In this document: one piece after another, positions 5,078 through 8,626 of the stretch
How positions within the stretch are numbered: the stretch's first letter is position 1
Layout: each line of letters begins with the position of its first letter
Assembly (NCBI GenBank): GCA_946055175.1
Contig: CAMGET010000035.1
Coordinates: forward strand, 1-8,626
Reading direction: 5' to 3'
Length of the DNA: 8,626 bases
Origin: an uncultured Roseburia sp.
Lineage (GTDB): Bacteria > Bacillota > Clostridia > Lachnospirales > Lachnospiraceae
The notes under the pieces: model-generated
The model's input: only the letters and a program-made list of their open reading frames with translations
What the model was told of the DNA's origin: nothing
The model's database searches: none
Made by a program: the position numbers and the translations under genes

Positions 5078-6547
5078 ATGGAAAAAGAAACAGCAAAATT
5101 GGAAATGGCGGATGCGGTTTTCAGACGAGGCGCAGAGGCTTTTGCCTTAGGAAAGTATCAGGATACCATTAAGGAGATGACGCTTTGTCTTAGCATGGAA
5201 AAAGCGGAGGAATACCAATACTTGGACACAGATGCTTACAACATGCTCGGAATGCTGTTCTCCTTTTCCGGATATGAAACTGCGGCATTAGATTATTATT
5301 TGCTGGCGCTAGAGGCAGCGCAAAAAATAGAGAATATCAGTGGTGAAGTGTCTTCTTTATTAAATATTGGATTGTTGTATCAGGGGTGTAAAGAATATAG
5401 CAGAGCCATGTCATATTATAAACGGGCAAAGGAAGTAGCGGAACATGATTTGAGAAGTCATGATATATTATTACTGTTATATACCAGTATTCAGATTGCA
5501 CAGCTTTATTGCCGAATGGAACAATTTTCGGAAGCGCGTCGTTTTTATACAGAAGTAGATAATTATTATAGGATTGTGATGAAGGATGAGTTTTTACTTC
5601 CTAAAGCGATTTTGGATATCCTTTTAGCACAGGAAGCAGGAACGTATGAAAAAGTGCATGCGTTGGCGGAAGAGGTGACGGAACATTTACAGCAGGATGA
5701 ACAGTATGTGGAGCAGATTGATTTTTATGCAGATGTCTGCGAATTGTTGTTTGGGTATGGATATGCAAAAGAGACACAGCGGATTTTATTGCTGCTTTCT
5801 GAAAAGATAAAAGATACAGATTTTTTTCGGCTGAAAATGCGGGTTGGCCTGATTGAAACAGACTATCAAAAGATTTACGGAAAAGAAGAGGATTATAAAG
5901 AATCCTGTATGCGATATATTGTATTGCATGAGCAGTACGAAAAAGCACTGCATCAGCTTCAGCGGGAAAATCTGGAAAACGTTGATGGTCTGCAAAGACT
6001 TGAGGAGCAAAAACGTGAGTTTGAACGTAGAAGCATATGCGATTTGGCAACAGGTCTGCTGAATAAAAAAGCATTTCGTCATGAGGTTGAGAAGGAACTT
6101 TTAGAATATTCCAGAGCAACAACCAATGCCATGGTATTTTTGGATATTGATAATTTTAAATTAATGAATGACAGCTACGGGCATCTGCTTGGGGATGAAG
6201 TGATTCGTATGCTTGCAGATAAAATTAAGACGTATTTTAAGGATAACTGCATTTGCGGACGTTTTGGCGGAGATGAATTTACAATATTTATCAGCAAGGT
6301 AGAAGATATATTAGGCATTGAGGAACATATTGAAAAGTTCCGGGAAGAGTTTGCACGAATCGGATTTGGAAAAGGAAGTAATATTCATGCAACTTTAAGT
6401 ATAGGAGTATCTTACAACAAAGGAATGAGGGTGTCCTATCAGGCGCTTCTTTCCTGTGCGGATGAAGCACTCGAAAAGGCCAAAGAGTATGGAAAGAACA
6501 GAGTTTCTTTCTATGAGATAAAGCGGGGAATACATGGCTATGTTTAA
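5078..6547 (+). CDS. TPR-GGDEF protein, probable cytoplasmic diguanylate cyclase
   Basis: It probably makes cyclic di-GMP from two GTP. With the ATG at 5078 the product is 489 aa. An in-frame GTG at 5042 has no ribosome binding site, whereas ATG 5078 has GGAG at 5068-5071. Residues about 10-165 contain several TPR-like helical hairpins (for example around AEAFALGKYQDTIKE, 19-33, and AALDYYLLALEAA, 69-81), likely a partner-binding or sensing scaffold. More helical sequence and a short charged coiled coil (about 290-318) follow. The GGDEF domain spans about 319-482: FLDIDNFKLMNDSYGHLLGD at 354-373 and the intact active site GRFGGDEF at 394-401. The usual RxxD inhibitory site five residues before GGDEF is absent (KDNC instead), so product inhibition at that site is unlikely. 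No signal peptide or membrane segment is seen. The end overlaps the next gene by 14 nt, indicating translational coupling. Confidence 0.92.
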   Translation: MEKETAKLEMADAVFRRGAEAFALGKYQDTIKEMTLCLSMEKAEEYQYLDTDAYNMLGMLFSFSGYETAALDYYLLALEAAQKIENISGEVSSLLNIGLLYQGCKEYSRAMSYYKRAKEVAEHDLRSHDILLLLYTSIQIAQLYCRMEQFSEARRFYTEVDNYYRIVMKDEFLLPKAILDILLAQEAGTYEKVHALAEEVTEHLQQDEQYVEQIDFYADVCELLFGYGYAKETQRILLLLSEKIKDTDFFRLKMRVGLIETDYQKIYGKEEDYKESCMRYIVLHEQYEKALHQLQRENLENVDGLQRLEEQKREFERRSICDLATGLLNKKAFRHEVEKELLEYSRATTNAMVFLDIDNFKLMNDSYGHLLGDEVIRMLADKIKTYFKDNCICGRFGGDEFTIFISKVEDILGIEEHIEKFREEFARIGFGKGSNIHATLSIGVSYNKGMRVSYQALLSCADEALEKAKEYGKNRVSFYEIKRGIHGYV

Positions 6548-7109
6548 AAAACAAAAAGAGCAATACGAAGTAGAAGGATTTCTGTTTGCAAGCGAGGCAG
6601 AAGCAGAGCAGGCAAAAAAAGAACGGGAAGGCGTGAAATATATCCGCAGCCGGGTAGATATGGATCACCCGGAGCAGGTGCTTTTAATCTATAACAGAAT
6701 GATTGCGGAAAATATGTTTTCTACTGTGGTGGGGCTTTCCTATTTAAAGGATTTACAGGAATATCTGACAACCATTTCTTATGTGAAAAAGGAAGATATC
6801 AGACCGATTCCGGTTGTTCATCCTTCGACAGAGGAACAGATAAAAGAAATAAAACAAAAGGAAAAGCAGAAAATCAAAAAAATTACGGAAAAAGCAGTGA
6901 CAGATAAGGAGTTACAGAAGCGATATCAGGTGTCTTTCATGGCGAATATCGTATTGTTAATCTGTGTCGTGCTGATGTTTGCAATCAGTGCCACCAGCAA
7001 CCATCCGAATATTTTAAATTATGAGACGGAGATTATTAACCGCTATTCTGCATGGGAGCAGGAGCTAAGCGAGAGAGAAGCGGCATTGCGCGAGTTAGAA
7101 AATAAATAG
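6534..7109 (+). CDS. Single-pass membrane protein with coiled-coil tail, unknown function
   Basis: A 191-aa protein of unknown function. Residues 1-130 are charged and presumably cytoplasmic, with a very Lys/Glu-rich helix at about 99-130. One membrane helix lies at about 133-154 (FMANIVLLICVVLMFAIS). After it, about 35 residues (YSAWEQELSEREAALREL, 171-188) look like an external amphipathic or coiled-coil helix; the topology is inferred from the positive-inside rule. ATG 6534 (spaced 5 nt after GGGG at 6525-6528) is chosen, though ATG 6540 is also possible. It overlaps the cyclase by 14 nt, and its TAG stop overlaps the ribosome binding site of the response regulator 10 nt downstream. This implies one operon and a possible accessory role linking the membrane to signalling. 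Confidence 0.85.
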   Translation: MAMFKKQKEQYEVEGFLFASEAEAEQAKKEREGVKYIRSRVDMDHPEQVLLIYNRMIAENMFSTVVGLSYLKDLQEYLTTISYVKKEDIRPIPVVHPSTEEQIKEIKQKEKQKIKKITEKAVTDKELQKRYQVSFMANIVLLICVVLMFAISATSNHPNILNYETEIINRYSAWEQELSEREAALRELENK

Positions 7110-7119
7110 GAAGTGTTAT

Positions 7120-7812
7120 ATGGATAAGTTGAAAATTCTTGTAGTGGATGACGAGAGCCGTATCAGGAAACTGGTTCGCGATTTTTTGGTAAAAAAAGAG
7201 TATGAAGTTATAGAGGCGGCAGATGGAGAAGAGGCATTGGATCTTTTTTACCGTGATAAAAACATTGCACTGGTGATTTTGGATGTCATGATGCCCAAAA
7301 TGGATGGCTATCAGGTATGCAGAGAAATAAGAGAAACTTCTTCGGTACCGATTATTATGCTGACAGCAAAAGCAGAGGAAAGCGACGAACTGACCGGCTT
7401 TGATATCGGGGCTGATGAGTACATTGCAAAGCCGTTTTCACCAAAGATTTTAGTGGCAAGGGTGGAGGCTATTTTAAGGCGGACTGCGTCCGGCGAGAAA
7501 AAAGACGGACCGATTGAGATGGGCGGTATTCTGATAAATAAAGAGGCTCATCAGGCATATGTGGATGGTGAGCCAATTGAATTAAGCTATAAAGAATTTG
7601 AACTGTTGACATATTTTATGGAAAATCCGGGAATCGCATTATCCCGTGAAAAAATTCTAAACGGAGTTTGGAATTATGATTACTTTGGAGATGCCAGAAC
7701 GATTGATACACATGTGAAAAAATTGCGGGCGAAATTGGGTGAGAAAGGGAACAGATATATCCAGACAATCTGGGGATTAGGTTACAAATTTGAAGTAGTA
7801 CCAATGGACTAA
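7120..7812 (+). CDS. OmpR/PhoB-family response regulator
   Basis: A DNA-binding transcription factor switched by phosphorylation. The receiver domain (about 4-118) has the acidic pair D10/D11, phospho-acceptor D55 in LVILDVMMPKMDG, T82 and K104 (in YIAKPFSPK), all canonical. The C-terminal winged helix (about 130-228) shows LSYKEFELLTYFMENPG, the recognition-helix region with DARTIDTHVKKLRAKLG, and the wing IQTIWGLGYKFE. The 230-aa length is typical. It is preceded by AGGA overlapping the stop of the upstream gene (7108-7111), so it is co-translated with the cyclase and membrane-protein genes. Its presumed partner kinase starts 53 nt downstream behind a separate promoter. Target genes cannot be told from the window. 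Confidence 0.96.
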   Translation: MDKLKILVVDDESRIRKLVRDFLVKKEYEVIEAADGEEALDLFYRDKNIALVILDVMMPKMDGYQVCREIRETSSVPIIMLTAKAEESDELTGFDIGADEYIAKPFSPKILVARVEAILRRTASGEKKDGPIEMGGILINKEAHQAYVDGEPIELSYKEFELLTYFMENPGIALSREKILNGVWNYDYFGDARTIDTHVKKLRAKLGEKGNRYIQTIWGLGYKFEVVPMD

Positions 7813-7818
7813 AAAGAT

Positions 7819-7847
7819 TTGACAATAGACTTAGAATGAAATAGAAT
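7819..7847 (+). promoter_or_regulatory. Strong sigma-A promoter directly before the kinase gene
   Basis: TTGACA (7819-7824, perfect consensus), 17-bp spacer, TAGAAT (7842-7847, one mismatch). The expected start is near 7854-7857, only about 9-12 nt before the kinase ATG, so the transcript would be almost leaderless. Confidence 0.8.
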
Positions 7848-7865
7848 AATTAGATAGTATAGACA

Positions 7866-8626
7866 ATGAAAGAAAAGTATGAAACGACAAAAAACGGCTC
7901 CCTGATGAGGGAACTGGTATTCATAATTGTAGCGCTCGTGGCAGGAACGATTCTGCTGTGCTATTTCCTGAATACAACCTTTATTGGAAAATATTATGTA
8001 TTAAATAAGCAGAAGGCTCTGCAGGAAGGCTTTCAAATCATGGATGAAGCCAGTGCAGACGGAATGCTTACATCCAGTAAATTCGATGTTACATTTGACA
8101 ACTTATGCGCAAACAAGAATATTACGATTATGATTATAAATTCGGACACTAGTATTGTACGATCTTCTGCAAATGATAATAAAGTTATTTTAATGGAGTT
8201 TATGAATATCCTTTTCGGCGCGAATGGAAGAAGTGATATTCTTGCAGAAAAGGATCGGTATACGATATTAAGGCAGAATGACGTTCGGTTAAATTCAGAA
8301 TATCTTGTTTTGTATGGAACTCTGCAAAACGGTAATTTGATTCTGATGCGCTCGGCGTTGGAAAGTATCCGCGAAAGCGCTGCGATTTCAAATCAGTTTT
8401 TAGCAATTGCAGGAGTGCTGGCCGTAATTATCAGTTCGATTATTACATTTTTTGTATCCAGAAGTATTACGACCCCGATTCGTGAATTGAGTGCCATTTC
8501 GGAAAAAATGACACAATTGGATTTTGAGGCGAAGTTTTCAAGAAAACGAAAAAGGAAAAATGAAATCGATGAACTTGGAGAACATGTCAATCATCTTTCC
8601 GATACACTGGAGCAGACCATTTCAGA
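7866..8626 (+). CDS. Sensor histidine kinase, N-terminal part (cut by window end)
   Basis: The first 253 residues of a membrane sensor kinase are present. Layout: TM1 about 16-36, an extracellular sensor region of about 140 residues (37-175) with no motif I recognise, TM2 about 176-198, then a HAMP linker (about 199-250) with TTPIREL at 202-208 and the conserved EIDELGEHVN at 233-242. The H-box and ATPase domains would follow beyond 8626. An in-frame TAG at 7860-7862 makes ATG 7866 the earliest possible ATG. ATG 7905 (residue 14) is possible but has no better ribosome binding site. No Shine-Dalgarno is visible: the 47 nt before the ATG contain no GG. It lies next to the OmpR-type regulator, its likely phosphotransfer partner. 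Confidence 0.92.
   Translation, partial: MKEKYETTKNGSLMRELVFIIVALVAGTILLCYFLNTTFIGKYYVLNKQKALQEGFQIMDEASADGMLTSSKFDVTFDNLCANKNITIMIINSDTSIVRSSANDNKVILMEFMNILFGANGRSDILAEKDRYTILRQNDVRLNSEYLVLYGTLQNGNLILMRSALESIRESAAISNQFLAIAGVLAVIISSIITFFVSRSITTPIRELSAISEKMTQLDFEAKFSRKRKRKNEIDELGEHVNHLSDTLEQTIS

Noticed and set aside
1..8626. CRISPR array, riboswitch, tRNA or rRNA, insertion sequence
   Set aside because: No regularly spaced repeats, no transposase, and no tRNA or riboswitch signature recognised apart from tmRNA.

Overview
The window reads as a low-to-moderate GC, Gram-positive clostridial chromosome, most likely Lachnospiraceae. Evidence for this: strong GGAGG-type ribosome binding sites, sigma-A promoters with 17-bp spacers, the gene order secG-rnr-smpB-ssrA typical of Firmicutes, a clostridial tmRNA tag (AEDNLAYAA) and small proteins resembling clostridial spore-associated families. 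The genus assignment is inference.

Layout. (1) Positions 1-824 hold the 3' end of an unidentified gene, a 142-aa hypothetical gene and a 56-aa hypothetical gene missed by length-filtered gene callers. The two hypothetical proteins share a WQG...FRS...EL...MD motif, and the 142-aa protein appears to hold a second, degenerate copy. (2) Positions 835-4423 hold the secretion and RNA quality-control block: secG with its own promoter and terminator, rnr (RNase R), smpB, and ssrA (tmRNA) followed by a strong hairpin terminator. SmpB and tmRNA rescue stalled ribosomes and tag the nascent chain; RNase R degrades the non-stop mRNA, so the block is functionally coherent. (3) Positions 4384-4937 hold two small genes around a divergent intergenic region: a minus-strand 78-aa gene whose end runs into the tmRNA terminator, and a plus-strand 48-aa Asn/Gln/Lys-rich gene with its own terminator. 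(4) Positions 4988-8626 form a signalling locus: a TPR-GGDEF diguanylate cyclase, an overlapping single-pass membrane protein with a coiled-coil tail, an OmpR-family response regulator, and a HAMP-containing sensor kinase cut off by the window end.

Nothing here is clearly a defence system, mobile element or CRISPR array. The best leads are the duplicated WQG/FRS small-protein family, the near-leaderless promoter arrangement of the sensor kinase, the spore-type promoter candidate and possible truncation of the 78-aa gene, and the c-di-GMP synthase packed against a two-component system.
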